Shown here in pieces: positions 1-10,232 of a DNA stretch of 64,000 nucleotides (within the stretch, counting starts at the first letter, position 1; each line of letters starts with the position of its first letter). The notes beneath the pieces are model-generated. The model had not been told where the DNA came from. It saw only the letters and a program-made list of their open reading frames with translations, and searched no databases. Position numbers and translations under genes: made by a program. The DNA is from Macrolepiota albuminosa (taxonomy: Eukaryota > Basidiomycota > Agaricomycetes > Agaricales > Agaricaceae). The stretch is taken from NCBI GenBank assembly GCA_027475525.1, contig JAMWFC010000070.1, positions 310,001-374,000 on the forward strand. The letters are read 5' to 3'.

Positions 1-69
1 GTCATTGGGCGTCGGGTCCCGGGTCAGGTGAAGGGTGAGGTGTCGCCAATTGATGCGGGGGTTAGTGTC

Positions 70-958
70 TCAGAGCCACAGGAGCCCTAGGACCAGGGGT
101 GCGGAAGGGTGAAGTTTGGTTATCAACATCTGGAGGGTGTAAGTCTGTCCGTTGGCGAAAGTAACGGGCATACACACGAAGTGAGTGACGTCCCCCGCTG
201 TGAAGGCGTCTCCGTCGAAGAGGCAGAGCCGTACTGGGACCAGGAGTCGCTGGGCGGGTTCCGGGGCGAGGGTAGACCATGTTTTGTCGATGAAGTTGTC
301 GGTGGCGCCACTGTCGACGAGGGTGTTGAGGGGAGTTCCGGAGGGGGTGAGGCAGGCTTTGAGGAGGAGGGAGTGCAAAGAGTAGGAGGGTAGATAAGCC
401 GTGAGGGTGTCCTGTATGAATGTTGTAGAGCGAAGATGTGAGACTGGGGCGGAGAAGACGTCGGGGTCGATTCCACGATTTAGGGCGTCTTCCAGGTCTA
501 AATCGCCGGGTCGTTTTCCAAATACTTGTAGGTGGCGTCCTCCCCTTCGAAGGTCCAGGTGGCACGTCCCATGACCTGTCGTTTGGGTCGTTTTCCAAAT
601 ACTTGTAGGTGGCGTCCTCCCCTTCGAAGGTCCAGGTGGCACGTCCCATGACCTGTCGTTTGGGGCACTCGGAGATGAAATGATCTTTCTCACCACAGAG
701 TATGCAGACACCCTCCCTTCTCCGTCGTTCCTGCACATCTATCGGGACTTCGATCCAGGGTCGTCCCTTCTTTTGAAGCCGGTTGGCTCGGAGGGCCTCC
801 TCGTCCCATTCGTCGTCGAAGTCGAAGTCTTCGGGGTCTTTCGGGGGTTCCTCGGGGCTTGGCACGTCGCCTGGGTCATGGGCGGCCACGGCGGCATTGA
901 GTTGGGCCTGGGGGTGGGCGCCGCTGCCGGGGTTAGCATTGGGCGGGCCGCGACTCAC
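70..958 (-). pseudogene. Zinc knuckle and first retropepsin domain of chromovirus copy A
   Basis: The upstream part (about 650-740) encodes a CCHC knuckle, CILCGEKDHFISEC (CX2CX4HX4C), for RNA packaging. Downstream is an aspartic protease with LVDSGATDNFID near 300 and the closing motif VLGLLWL near 75. A TGA codon at 70-72 follows the last motif at exactly the place where the nested copy also has TGA (31353-31355); the outer copy has CAA there. The frame is broken by 77-bp duplications at 508-661 and 897-1050. A second protease-like domain is expected just off the left edge, by analogy with 25053-25658. Confidence 0.85.
508..661. repeat. 77-bp exact tandem duplication (in protease/zinc knuckle of copy A)
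   Basis: Positions 508-584 and 585-661 are identical by eye. The other chromovirus copies have only one unit here. 77 is not a multiple of 3, so it breaks the frame. See findings: five unrelated duplications share this period. Confidence 0.95.
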
Positions 959-1050
959 CAGGGGTCGGCCGCCTTGAGTTGGGCCTGGGGGTGGGCGCCG
1001 CTGCCGGGGTTAGCATTGGGCGGGCCGCGACTCACCAGGGGTCGGCCGCC
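897..1050. repeat. 77-bp exact tandem duplication (in Gag linker of copy A)
   Basis: Positions 897-973 and 974-1050 are identical. The bases on both sides (896/973 and 974/1051) differ, so the unit is exactly 77. The paralogous position near 32100 has a single unit. Confidence 0.95.
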
Positions 1051-1140
1051 AGGGAACGCGGGGGGACCGGAGTTTCGACCTTGGGGGTTGGGGGCTTCGC
1101 CGGGGGGCCAAGGGGGTCCTCCTCTAGGGTTCCAGGGGGG

Positions 1141-1860
1141 TCAAGAATTCGAATACTCGCTGCGGTCTTCCCAGTAGCGTTGGTCGATCTGCATGACGAG
1201 GGCCTTGTATCCGTCGTAGGAGGGTTGTTTTGGGGCGAGTCGGAGGACGTCCTTGATGCGTTGTGGCAGGGCACGGCGGAGGGCGTACCGGAGGGCGCTG
1301 TAGTTCCAACCTGTTTTGTAAGCTTCCTTCTCAAAACGTACGATAAAGGTGGTGAAACGTTCTTCCGAGCGCATCCGGAGGTTGAAGAGGTTGTCCTCGG
1401 CCTCGGCCACGGTGTCGTAGATTCCGAACTTCCCGGAGAACTCGTCGACGAAGGCCTGCCAGCGAGCGAGTGCCGGGTTGTTGGGGTCGAACTGGATGAG
1501 GGCCGTGTAGTGATCGAAGGCGATCCCCTGGAGGTACGACGTGGCAAAGGCCACCCGGGAGCTGTCAACCTGAAACGTGAGCGGCTTTGCCTGAAATGTA
1601 TTGAGATACTGAGTGAGGAAGGTACGCCATTTTTGGGGGTCCCGGCCCGTGAAAGTGTCAGGCTTTTGGATGTCCAATCGTCCTTCACGGGCGAGGGCGT
1701 CGTGAGCGTCGTCCGGTCCGGCAGCGTTGTGGGGGGGAGGGCCAGCATTGTAATAGTAGTAGTAATGATTACCCCCCCCCTCCTTGAGGGGGAAAAGCAC
1801 CAAGGGCGGGACCCCATCCGCCGGGAGGTCCTCCTCCGGGTGGCTCACCTGGGGGTCCAC
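1141..1860 (-). pseudogene. Gag capsid domain of chromovirus copy A
   Basis: The 239-residue frame starts in a run of Tyr residues and contains the usual Ty3/gypsy capsid (Retrotrans_gag) layout: FTGRDPQKWRTFLTQ near the start, FATSYLQGIAFDHY in the middle and RYALRRALPQRIKDVL near the end. It is equivalent to 32261-33193 in the nested copy. It is out of frame with the upstream Gag region because of a C homopolymer. It would form the virus-like particle shell. Confidence 0.85.
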
Positions 1861-3453
1861 GCCTGGGAGGCCCGTTGTCCCAAGGGGGTTCGTTCCTGCC
1901 AGGAGGGGGCCCAGGTCTCCACGCAGGGAGTGGCAGAGGTGGAGGGCCTGGGGGTCGTCCTTGAGGTTCAGCTGAGGGTGGCGGAGGCGGTCGGGGAGGG
2001 TTCGGCGGTGTCAGGTCGGGCGGAGGGGGGTTAGGTGCTGGGTCGGGTGCCGGGTTGCGTGGGGGGCATTCAACCCGGGAGGGTCGGGCTTGCATCGGGG
2101 GTCGCAGAGGGTTCCATAGGTCGAAGTGGGGTGGCGGATCGTGGCGGAAGTTGCGTTCTGGAGGGGCCGGGGCTGAGGGAGGGGGCGGTACCGGGACGGG
2201 CGCGGGGGCAGGACGTGGTTCGTTGTTGCCATGCGTGAGCTCGTCGATGTAGCACAGCGTGTCGTCCGTGCTAGGGGTGTCCACGTGGGGTCTACCGGGG
2301 TTTGCCGGGGCCGGGGGTCGGGCGTTGTCTGTTCGCGGGAGGGGTTCCAGGGGTCTTTGAGGCTGTCCCCAGGTCTCAAAGGTACTAGGAATGGAGTTAG
2401 CCCTGCGGCGAGTTGACAAGCCTACCGTACGGGAAGCGGGTTGATCAAAGAGGCCTCCCGTCGGGTTGAGGGACCGTAATATGGCTGAGGCGTTCTGCCG
2501 TTCTTCCTGTTGTCGTTGCTCTGGAGTGGGGACCGTGGGGGCTGCCGGGACTGCTGGGGCCGGTTCCGGGGGTTCCCGTCGAATGTGAATTGAGCGACCT
2601 GGGTCTGTGGGGTCGTTGAGGGGCCGAGGGGAGGGGGACACGTGGACTTTGTTGAGCAGTTGCTGTAATTCTTCCCGGAGGATCGTATTGCGCCTATACT
2701 TTACCATGGTTTGCTCCAGGAGTTCTCCTCGCGTGAGGCAATCCCTGAATTCGACCAGGCAGTGAGCCCATTCCTCCGGAGTGCCTTCAAAGTCGTCATG
2801 TCCGAATTCCACTAGCAGCGTCCTTGTCCGTTGCGCGAAGTCCTCCAGTGAGATCCTGAGGGAGCGGAGTACCTCGTCCCATTGCCGTTCATACTCCTCG
2901 AGGCGTCGTCGTTCCATTGGCGAGAGAGGGGTTCAAGTGGGTGGAGCGGCGGCCGGGTAATAATGAGGGGGGTAGTCGGAGCAGGGGGGTCCTCGGGGCT
3001 CTCGGGGTTGGGGGACGGGGCGCTGATAACCGTAGTAGGGGGTAGGTGCAAAGGGTCCCTCGCTGGGGGAAATCGGGCGAGGTCCACTGGGTACAGGTGG
3101 GGTCTCCGGCAGGCTCCCGGGGATGCTCCGGTACGAGGGGACCTCCACGGGTCGTGCCATGGCTAAGTTGGGCGGAGGGGCCCAGCTGGCTGAGGGCCCC
3201 AGGTCATAGAGGGACGGGTCGGGGGCCCTCGTGCCATGGCTAAGTTGGGCGGAGGGGCCCAGCTGGCTGAGGGCCCCAGGTCATAGAGGGACGGGTCGGG
3301 GGCCCAGTGGCGGTGGAGATATTGAGGTTCGTACGGGAGAGGTGGGTAGACGGGGTGGGGGGTCTGCGCGGAGTAGTGATCGGGTACCGGGCATCCGTAA
3401 GGGTCGGTCTGGTACCCCGTAGGGTAGTAAGTGTGAGTATACGTAGCCATCAA
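1769..3453 (-). pseudogene. Gag N-terminal region of chromovirus copy A, proline-rich, frame-broken
   Basis: Begins at an ATG pair encoding MMATYTHTYYP, 18 bases inside the self-primer site, which fits a short retrotransposon leader. The first ~170 residues are rich in Tyr and Pro. A helical stretch follows (about 2750-2917) with EEWAHCLVEF and a block of Arg/Glu, then a ~250-residue Pro/Gly-rich linker. The frame shifts at 3152-3305, a 77-bp exact tandem duplication, and is lost again at the C run near 1771-1779. The paralogue at 36841-37131 reads straight through that point without the C run, so the ancestral frame was continuous. Confidence 0.8.
3152..3305. repeat. 77-bp exact tandem duplication (in Gag N-terminus of copy A)
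   Basis: Positions 3152-3228 and 3229-3305 are identical, with mismatches immediately outside. The copy at 16970-17055 has one unit. It explains why the first Gag frame changes here. Confidence 0.95.
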
Positions 3454-3470
3454 GAACGGTGTAAGGAGGG

Positions 3471-3483
3471 AGTCTTGATATTA
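3471..3483 (-). promoter_or_regulatory. Self-primer binding site of chromovirus copy A
   Basis: The 13 bases directly abutting the LTR are the exact reverse complement of 3850-3862 inside the LTR, at the predicted transcript start. This is the layout of Tf1/sushi-type self-priming, in which the mRNA 5' end folds back as primer, and not a tRNA-primed site (no TGG start). The same pair is exact in the outer copy (38583-38595 with 38948-38960) and has one mismatch at 17739-17751 with 18115-18127. Confidence 0.8.
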
Positions 3484-4212
3484 TGTCAGGTTCCGCTGAG
3501 TTGGGGCTTTCCGGGAAAGCAACGCCCTTACAATGCGGACTTGACCCACGAATACTCGGGTGTCTGGAACTCCGGGGCTAGGACTCCAGGATTCAAGACG
3601 AGGACAGGGGTATCCCGGGAGAGGGGACTAGAGTCCGGGGGTTTTGGGTTGGAGGTAACTGAGAGTTAGAGGGGGTCGAGTCGTGAACCGGAGGTTCTAA
3701 GACGAGACCAAGTTAGTAAATCAAGAGTCGCGAAGTGCGTACCAAAACTTAGAGCACGCGAATACTTAGGCGTGCCAGTCGAAGCGTACCAATCAAGGGC
3801 GTACCAATCAAGCAAAAAGGGCACGCAATAACCAAAGTAACAGTGTATGTAATATCAAGACTGGCGAATACAACAGGGAACTATGCTATAAGTACTACGG
3901 GGCCGGGTCTCGGAGTTCCGGAATGTCTGGGATGGGTTCCGGGGGTTATTGAGTAGCGGCAGGGGCTGCATACCGAGATCGCGAGTGTGGGGCGTGCAAT
4001 CAATTGGCGCGGATGGAGTCGTGATGCGTGATGCGTGATGCGTGATGGCCGGAACGAGTCGCGTGATCTGATCGTTGATCGGGGCTGGTGACGGCTGATG
4101 GCGGTCCTTGATGCACGTGATGGCGGGGCGTGTCCTGTGGGGTCGGAGGGAGGGTCCTCGAGGGTGTTCCGGGGATGTCCCGGGGTGGGCCCGGAGGGGA
4201 GGGGTCGTGACA
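3484..4212 (-). repeat. 5' LTR of chromovirus copy A (729 bp)
   Basis: Starts TGTCAGG and ends TGACA on the plus strand, giving TGTCA/TGACA inverted ends. Six further LTRs of the family are present (17752, 26348, 34846, 38596, 41762 and, inverted, 43629). It contains a GTGATGC microsatellite near 4019-4046. On the sense (minus) strand a TATA-like TATAGCATAG lies at 3890-3881, about 20-28 bases before 3862, so U3 is roughly 4212-3863. Its right edge cuts into the zinc-cluster gene at 4213. Confidence 0.9.
3850..3890 (-). promoter_or_regulatory. LTR core promoter and predicted transcription start
   Basis: A TATA-like element (3890-3881, minus strand) stands about 20-28 bases upstream of AGTCTTGATATTA (3862-3850), the segment complementary to the primer site. 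If transcription begins there, R starts at about 3862. The arrangement recurs in the other family LTRs. Confidence 0.6.
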
Positions 4213-6073
4213 AGATGGAGGGAGGCGCCTGCCGTTGAGAGGCAAGCGGTAGCAGAGGGATCTGGCAAGATAGGTCGCGCCGGCAGCACTTTGAGCCCAG
4301 TGCTGCTGGCTAGCAAGTCGGGCTCGCCGAGGAAGCCGGCAGGTGCTTCCAAACGTAAGGTAAGTGCTGATTTTGCTTGCCGTTGCCGACGGTCGCTAAC
4401 GACATTCACAGAGTCGCAAGGCGGCTCCTCAATACGCGGTGAGTGGTACTTTCTCTTTGGACTGGAATTACTAAGTTTCTGTAGGCGCCAACGCAACGTT
4501 CCTTTGACGACAAGGAACTGCAAGGTTTGCTTTTGCCGCGTCGGGAGGAAGCCGTCCTTGATGAAGGACAAGAGGCCGGGGTCGTAATGGAGGAAATGAA
4601 GGGGAAAAAGACCGTTTCCTTGGCGACTCGGCAGGCTTTTAAGGAGGCGCGTGGAGCGGTAAGTAACTCTTCTGTCTTTTTGAGCTCTCGCTGACTTATA
4701 GCGCTAGTGTGATAAGTGCTGGGCGGATAACGACCCAGAAGGCTGCTGGTTCCCGACCGGGGCCCAGCTGTGTTATCGTTGTGGCGCCCTCAAGCGCGCC
4801 TGCACTATTGACGGGGCCAAGAGTCGCAAGCGTGGCGGTGCACCAGATGCCCTTGTCAAGAAGACGTTTTCCCACACGGTATTGGTTAGGAGGGCCAGGG
4901 AGTTTGTGGAGGAGCAGAAGAAGAAGGTCGCTGCTGGTGGTATGGCAGCTGTTGGACGAGCCTCCTTGGCGTTACCGACGTGCCAAGGAGATGGATCAGA
5001 AACAGTCAGCAAACGAGGCGCTGGAGAGCGCCAAGGGACTTCGGTCCCAGAAAAACAACAAGCCCCTTCCCCCAGCAAAGGGAAGGGCAAAGCAAAGCGC
5101 CCTTGTGTGGTGTCGTCGTCGCCTTCCCCCTCGCCAGCCCCAAAAGACACCGAGATGGAAGACCTGGAGAAGGCGTTGGTGGCTAGTCGCCTCCCGCCTT
5201 GTGACACAGAGGCTGGCCCCAGCGGTCTCTTGTCACCTATTCATTTGGCGACAAGATCTCTTGGCGAGGAGCAGAAGGTAGGAGAGCGGGCAGTGGTTGG
5301 CGACTCAGCGCCGCCAGAGGAGTGGGAAGAAGCCCCCGTCGACGTCGAGATGGGGGATGAGGAGAAGGCAGAGGGAACGATAGCAGGAGGAGATGAAGAC
5401 GCCGAAGTGAAGAGGAAACCTTGGCAACGCAACGGGACGGTGGTGAGGAGGAGACATCGGCAAGGGAGGCAGAAGAAGGGGAGGGAGCGGCAGAAGTTGC
5501 CAGGGAGGAGCCTGAGTGGCGCTGGCTGCCTCCCTACAGTAGCGTTGCCCCTTGGGAGGTTTCAGACCCCAAGGAGCCAGGGAGGAGCCTGAGTGGCGCT
5601 GGCTGCCTCCCTACAGTAGCGTTGCCCCTTGGGAGGTTTCAGACCCCAAGGACGTTGCCGGCCTGGAGCCTAGGCGCCCCGTGGTCGCCAGGGTCAATCC
5701 CTCGTGGACCCCCCAGCCACAGCCAACGGTCACAGGCGACGCCTTCAACTGGCTGGGACAAGACCTCGTGTACCTGGTGGTGGCACTTAACCCGCGGGAG
5801 ATGCTGGAGAGGTTCCCAAGGAGGGCAGCAACGATGGAGGCAGCAATGGGTCGGGAGCGGGAACGTGTCCGGGGTCAGCTAATGGCACTAAGGTTGCGCT
5901 ACTCCAATCTGGGTCGTAGCCTTCGCGTTCTCCGCGACTACCAGGACGATTGCCAAGCCGCCATGGATTGGCAGACTGCCAACAACATCTTGCCGGGCGA
6001 CCTCCTACCTCTGCATGACTCTTCTTTGCCAGTCTCCGACAACTCGTTGCCAATGGAGGATGATAGTGAGTGA
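4213..6073 (+). pseudogene. Zinc-cluster protein gene, antisense accessory of element B; 5' end missing
   Basis: Exons that keep one frame: ..4365, then the segment ending GCG before gtgagt near 4438, then 4485-4661, then from about 4709 to 6073, each bounded by GT..AG. The last exon begins with six cysteines spaced CX2CX8CX8CX2CX6C (CDKCW ... CYRCGALKRAC, 4709-4805), close to the fungal Zn2Cys6 pattern. A basic Pro/Ser-rich linker (KGKGKAKR) follows, then an acidic stretch, then a helical, coiled-coil-like C-terminus with RERERVRGQLMALRLRYSN (about 5850-5920). A 77-bp duplication (5499-5652) splits the last exon into two frames; one unit restores a single frame. The start codon is lost to the chromovirus LTR. 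DNA binding is inferred from the cysteine pattern only. Confidence 0.6.
5499..5652. repeat. 77-bp exact tandem duplication (in zinc-cluster gene of element B)
   Basis: Positions 5499-5575 and 5576-5652 are identical with mismatching flanks. It shifts the reading frame of the zinc-cluster gene. Confidence 0.95.
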
Positions 6074-6482
6074 ACGGACCTTAGCGTAGATAGGCCGTTT
6101 TTGTACATATTTTGTTGGTGCCTCGTTTTGATATATTTTTGCTGTTCCCTACCGCGTGGAGGAATTGAGTCTAGTCTTAGTTAGCGAACCATCACAGGGT
6201 AAACGGGAAGACGAGCGGTAAGCATTTGTTAAAGTAGGTGCCAGCAAGAGGAGAAGTAGTGAGGGACTTAGACAAATTTTGAGGAAAAGGGAAACACTCA
6301 GTAAATCATCATAGCGAAAAACCCTTGGCGAGAGTTGCGCAAGGCGCTATGCGTTGGTGACACGCTAGCGCTGCGACTTGACTATGTAAGGAAATGTTTG
6401 TTGGATATAGTATAGTAAGTATCGGCAAGAAACATAAGTAAGATAAGTAATAGAGTAAGAGAGCTTATCAATGTATTCTTTT
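6074..6482. other. Spacer between convergent zinc-cluster gene and pol of element B
   Basis: AT-richer 409 bases with no ORF of note, no LTR ends and no polypurine tract that I can see. It probably holds the 3' ends of both convergent transcripts. Confidence 0.5.
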
Positions 6483-9400
6483 CTAATCATTTTCTTCTTC
6501 TTCAACTAAAGTCGGCAAGTCATCATCGTCCAATAATTTGGTTTCTTCAAGTTCTCTCAACTTGGCGGTATCAATATCTAGCGCTTCAAGCGGCAAGTTG
6601 ATTTGTTCCCTGGCGAGATACGGCAATAGGCAAAAAGCGGCAACAGGTTGATGCAGTACTGAACCATCTAATTCACAGAGCACGTAAGTGCCTCCACGGT
6701 TACGAGAGATAACTACCAAGGGTCCCAGATAGCGCGGGCGCATTTTCTTATTGTATGAGGTTTCAATTTTGGAGTTGCGCATAAGCACTAGCGCTCCTCT
6801 CGGGAAGTTGTAATCTTTGATAGTAGCGCTATGCTCGGTTTTGAATCGTAGGGCTGCTTGGTGACGGGCGCTAAAGACTACCTCGTGGAGTCACTCTAAA
6901 TCTTCCTTCCTTCGCTGGAGATCAATGGCTCGTCTGGCGATCAGGTCGGTAGTCGCCAAGATACTGTTGGGTGCTGGTTGGAGATAAGTTGCTTCTATAA
7001 TGTCAGCAGGGAGTAATGGATGGGTGCCAGTAGCCACGTAATAGGGAGAACAACCCATGCGCTTACAAATGGTAACTCTTTCCGACCAAAACACTGAATA
7101 TGTCGCTTCACTCCAACGAGACTCATCGCCATCGACTGCCTTGAAAAGCGCTTGCCAAACGTCGAAGTGTGGTCTCTCTACCAGGCCATTGGCGTGTTTG
7201 TTGTAGCCAGATACTCGAATGTGATGGATATTGTATTTCTTGGCGAGATAGGTTAGCGCTTTGATAATTGGCGCACCGTTATCCGTGACGATTTCTCTTA
7301 GCGCTCCCCAACGGCAAATGACGTCCTCAAATAGCCACTTGGCGACTGCATCCATATTTTCTCTCTGAAGCATTCAAAATTCAGGCCAGTGGATTAGCGA
7401 GCAACGACCTTGAATGATGTACTTGTAGCAACCAGATTTGGGCATGTGCATGGTATCGACGTAGATTTTGCTGAAGAGGGGAGCTGGCGTTGCAACGGTT
7501 GGCGGTATGAGCACTTGGCATGTCTGTTGGATTTGGCAGAGGTGGCAAGTCCTGATGTACCAGGCGATGTCGGCACTAGCGTGTGGCCACCAGAATCGTT
7601 CTAACAGAGAAGCTCGGGTAGCGTACAGACCTCTATGTCCTAGCTCGTCATGCATGGCGCGCAAGACTCGTAAGCGACTTTCTGGCTTGATGATCAGCTT
7701 GTGAGCGCCATCTCGATTTCGTCGCCAAAGTCTGTTGTCGGTAAAGAAGAAATGGGTAGCATATCGGATAAAGGTCGCGTATTGTTTGTCGGTAAGGTCT
7801 GGGGGTCACTTAAGGTCTCGTATCCATTGTTCAACTATTAACAGGCGACTATCTTCTGCCTTTGCCTTGGCAGATCGGGGAACGGCATTGTAGGTCAGGT
7901 GTCTGCTGTCTTCTCTTAGCGGATGGGGTTCTTGTACGACTTTGACTAGTGGTGCGTTTTGACCAAAAATGCTTGCCATGTAGAATGTGAGAGGTGTGCT
8001 AAAGATCTCGGGGCGATAAGGGATAATGGGATGTAAAAGGATACTGGCAGGCTGTTGCCGTCGTAGTAGGGGGATTGGCTGTTGTATGAGGTGCACGAAA
8101 CCATGTAAGCGGTTGATCCAGTCCTCGAAATTGCTATCAGCCTGTGGATCCACTGCCGGGTCGCCAGGCTGCCATGGTCGCCTAGAGAGTCCATCTGGTC
8201 CGTGGAAAGAGCTCTTGACGTGTACCAACTCGAAGTGAAACATGAGGATGGCGACTACCCACCGGTTCATACTAGTGGATGGCTGGATGTCGGGATTCTG
8301 CAGCATGCCTTTGATGTACCTAGTGTCGACTTCAACAATCAGGTTCTGCACGCCAATCAAATACATCTTAAGCGACCGGAAGGCTTTGAAGAGTCCATAG
8401 AGCTCTAGCTTAGGCTGACTGTAGCGAGATTCCTGGTTGTTTAGCGTGATAGACCCAAAGCGGTTGTAGCGTTGCTATTTCTGATTGTTGCTAAGGCACT
8501 GACACAAGAAGTAACCGACGGCAATGTACGAGGTATCCACCGCCAAGATAACAGGATCGGCAGAGCTATAGTTGATGGGAACTAGGGGTTTGGCGTCTTG
8601 TAGGGCTTTTACTAAGTCTTGTTGTGCAGTGACCTGGTCTGGCCCAAATTCAAAGGGCTCGTTAGCGCAGGTGAGTCGGTTAAGGGCATGTGCGCGATGG
8701 GCAAAGTTTTTGACGAATATCGTGAGCACACCAACGGTGCCAAGAAAGGCGCGAACTTCAGATAAGTCACGGCAAGGACCCCATCGCTCCAGGAGTGCTA
8801 AGCGAGACTCATCGGGAACATGACCGTCGGGAGTGCAGATGTGACCAAGTATTTTGAACCTTGGCACGCATAAGAGGAGTTTGTGGCCGCTAAAGGTTCC
8901 ACCGCTATACTTCATACGTTGGAGAACTTGGTTGAGCAACTCGAAAAATTCCCATAGCGCTAAGCGAATGTTGGAGTTGTCGGGATGGGTTGCCGGCAAG
9001 CCGTTTACGAGTCGCCAGTCTTTGGGACCTTTGACGCCAACATCATCAATGAAGCTAAGGACATTATGCGGTATCTCGGGTTGGAGGATGAAAGTGATAT
9101 CGTCATGGAATATAGGGACTGAGTTTGTCCAGCCCATCGGTAAAGTAACTAGGCGCAAGGCGCCAAACGGAGTTTGAAAAGTAGTGAAATCCCAGGAAGA
9201 AGGGTGTATCAGGCGTTCGTCATAGCCAACGTAGAGGTCAAGGGTGGCGCCACAAATGCGCCCAGCAAAGGACTCGGCAACGTGGTCAGGAAAAGGCGGT
9301 ATGCCAGAGTGTTGTATGGTGACTCTATTCAGCGGCTCGAGACTGTGGACTACACGTAGATTGCCGTTCTTTTTGAGGACACAAAACCACCAGGAGCGGT

Positions 9401-10232
9401 AAGAGCTATTGGAGGGTTCGTAGACGCCAGCCTTTATCTTGGTCCTAATAATTTGGCAGACCTCGGCTTCGATCTCAGGCGGTAACGGTCGGTTGTGTTT
9501 AGTCCACGGCACGTGAGGGATGGTCGGGATTACGACAGGCGGGAAGAAGTCTGTGCGGAGGCTGCTGCGTTCCGAGTCCTCCCAAGCAAAGGCTTTGTCT
9601 TGCTTAGCGACAAGATCGGTAAGGACGTTCAACTCATCTTTGGTCAAAAATCCTGTGTCATGCTCCTTGGCGAACTGCTGCTGGCGTTCCGTGGTAAAAC
9701 GTCCTGTGGGCTGAAAGGGTGGCGGATTTGGTGATAAGGTTGGTATGTAGGCAAGAGGGTCGCCAATAATCTGGCGCTTGATTCTAAACGTCTCAGGAGA
9801 GTGCGTAGCGACGGGTTTTGTTTTAAGCGCAACTGGCTTATATTTCTTTTTGACTTGAACCCCTTTCCTTTTGGGAGCGTTAGCTTGGTTATATGCAGAG
9901 GTGGAAAGGGGAATCGTAGCCTGTGGAGCGGCAGGTCCAAGAACGGCAGGAGACAAGGCTCTGGGAAGGGTGGTGAGATATGTATCGGTAGACGCAATAT
10001 TCTGAAAAGATTTGGAAGCGGTAAGGTACAAGTAAGCTAGAGCAGAGTCGGTAATGTTTTGATTTTTCTGGGAAAGCTCAGCGTTGGTAGCGGATAGAGT
10101 AGTTAAAACTTCTTCGTCAAGAAAAGCGGTAGACACAACATTTACAAGACCAGTAGAATGGTCATATTCCAGCGTTAGCGCCACATCTCCGTGATCGTCG
10201 CCAATCACCTCCTCAATGGTTTGTGAAAACAC
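6483..10232 (-). pseudogene. Pol of element B: reverse transcriptase, RNase H, integrase
   Basis: One frame runs the whole length, interrupted by TAG at about 8475 and TGA at about 7806, 7374 and 6891. Reverse transcriptase (about 8750-9500) has ATLDLYVGYDE (motif A) and SFIDDVGVKG (motif C, FIDD instead of the usual Y-x-DD). RNase H (8570-7950) keeps its Asp/Glu set: AVDTS, ELYGLF, EVDTRYI and GPDGLSRR. Integrase has a zinc-binding H/C region (HDELGHRG ... CHLCQ, about 7640-7530) and a core with YVDTMHM, VTDNGAP and VERPH, i.e. D,D,E all present. The C-terminal tail has no chromodomain that I recognise. The frame opens -1 relative to gag and overlaps it by 28 bases. Confidence 0.85.

Larger units (their letters stand above)
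1..4212 (-). mobile_element. Chromovirus (Ty3/gypsy) copy A, 5' part: 5' LTR, gag, protease; rest lies off the left edge
   Basis: Read on the minus strand the order is LTR (4212-3484), self-primer site (3483-3471), Gag (from 3453), capsid, zinc knuckle and first protease domain, running off the window. The same family occurs again at 16298-18493, 21240-39372 (two nested copies) and 39373-44396. The family is assigned to chromoviruses because copy C and the outer copy keep a chromodomain after integrase. Copy A is one of the less decayed copies and keeps many CpG sites. Its frame is broken at a C homopolymer and by three 77-bp tandem duplications, so it is not functional as assembled. Confidence 0.9.

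Noticed and set aside
979..2034. 351-codon plus-strand frame
   Set aside because: It is the antisense shadow of chromovirus capsid and zinc-knuckle sequence; the capsid motifs are on the minus strand.
4019..4046. GTGATGC repeats as a possible CRISPR-like or satellite array
   Set aside because: A 3-4 unit microsatellite within an LTR, present in other LTR copies with varying unit number; the organism is a eukaryote.
4709..5281. 190-codon plus-strand frame overlapping the zinc-cluster exon
   Set aside because: The alternative frame carries the six-cysteine cluster, joins upstream exons in frame and continues downstream; this one has no motif.
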